From UBA9732 sp963621975 (GTDB lineage Bacteria > Spirochaetota > Spirochaetia > Sphaerochaetales > Sphaerochaetaceae): DNA of 41,393 nucleotides. The notes under the pieces were generated by a model, which did not search any database, was not told the DNA's origin, and worked only from the letters and a program-made list of their open reading frames with translations. Shown in pieces: positions 41,378-41,393 of the stretch. Location: contig CAVFGI010000017.1 of assembly GCA_963621975.1 (NCBI GenBank), positions 1-41,393 of the forward strand, given 5' to 3'. The translations under genes and the position numbers were made by a program. Position 1 is the first letter of the stretch. Each line of letters begins with the position of its first letter.

Positions 41378-41393
41378 ATTTAAATCTATACAT

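Overview
This window comes from a low-GC spirochaete, probably a host-associated member of the Treponema/Sphaerochaeta side of the phylum. That placement is an inference. It rests on the translation operon continuing through rpsO and pnp to dut, an lptF-lptG pair and tgt nearby, a pyrophosphate-dependent phosphofructokinase, several small exported beta-barrel proteins and long surface lipoproteins. Codons are mostly A/T-ending.

Region 1 (1-7.6 kb) is accessory DNA. It opens with the 3' end of a type I restriction hsdR gene and a decayed rhuM-like fragment. These are followed by a 1,719-residue lipoprotein gene whose last ~100 bases look like the variable region of a diversity-generating retroelement (DGR), then a short avd-like gene, then an unrecognised gene. 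Neither the reverse transcriptase nor the template repeat is present, so this is a remote target cassette or a remnant. A 10-C homopolymer lies upstream of the lipoprotein. Two copies of a ~270-300 bp direct repeat (337-606 and 7296-7597) bracket the segment. A tRNA-Thr with its own terminator marks the return to core sequence.

Region 2 (7.7-18.4 kb) is core: a small gene coupled to tsaD, tRNA-Gln and tRNA-Glu, a YkpA-type ABC-F protein, coaX, an M29-peptidase-like protein without its metal ligands, rpsU, pfp, a YaiI/DUF188 gene, a 6S RNA candidate, an MtnA/eIF-2B-like isomerase with a structured leader, and a DUF4143-type ATPase whose promoter abuts 2.7 copies of a 32-bp repeat.

Region 3 (18.4-30.8 kb) is the translation operon rimP-nusA-infB-rbfA-truB-ribF-rpsO followed by pnp-dut-lptF-lptG. 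A near-consensus promoter is followed by an intrinsic terminator 8 bases before rimP, which suggests attenuation, possibly NusA feedback. NusA carries an extra C-terminal zinc ribbon, and RibF lacks a recognisable riboflavin-kinase domain.

Region 4 (30.8-32.2 kb) is the other striking locus: an HUH transposase of the REP-associated (RAYT) type on the minus strand, flanked by two inverted arrays of a 9/11-base CTAGGT-type unit, with further short repeats beyond.

Region 5 (32.2-41.4 kb) is core again: tgt (probably leaderless) overlapping a NUDIX gene, a lipoprotein plus beta-barrel pair on the minus strand, folD, miaB, a sirtuin, typA/bipA, and a beta-barrel outer-membrane gene with a clear terminator. 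The two candidates for unusual biology are the DGR target cassette and the RAYT/CTAG-array locus.
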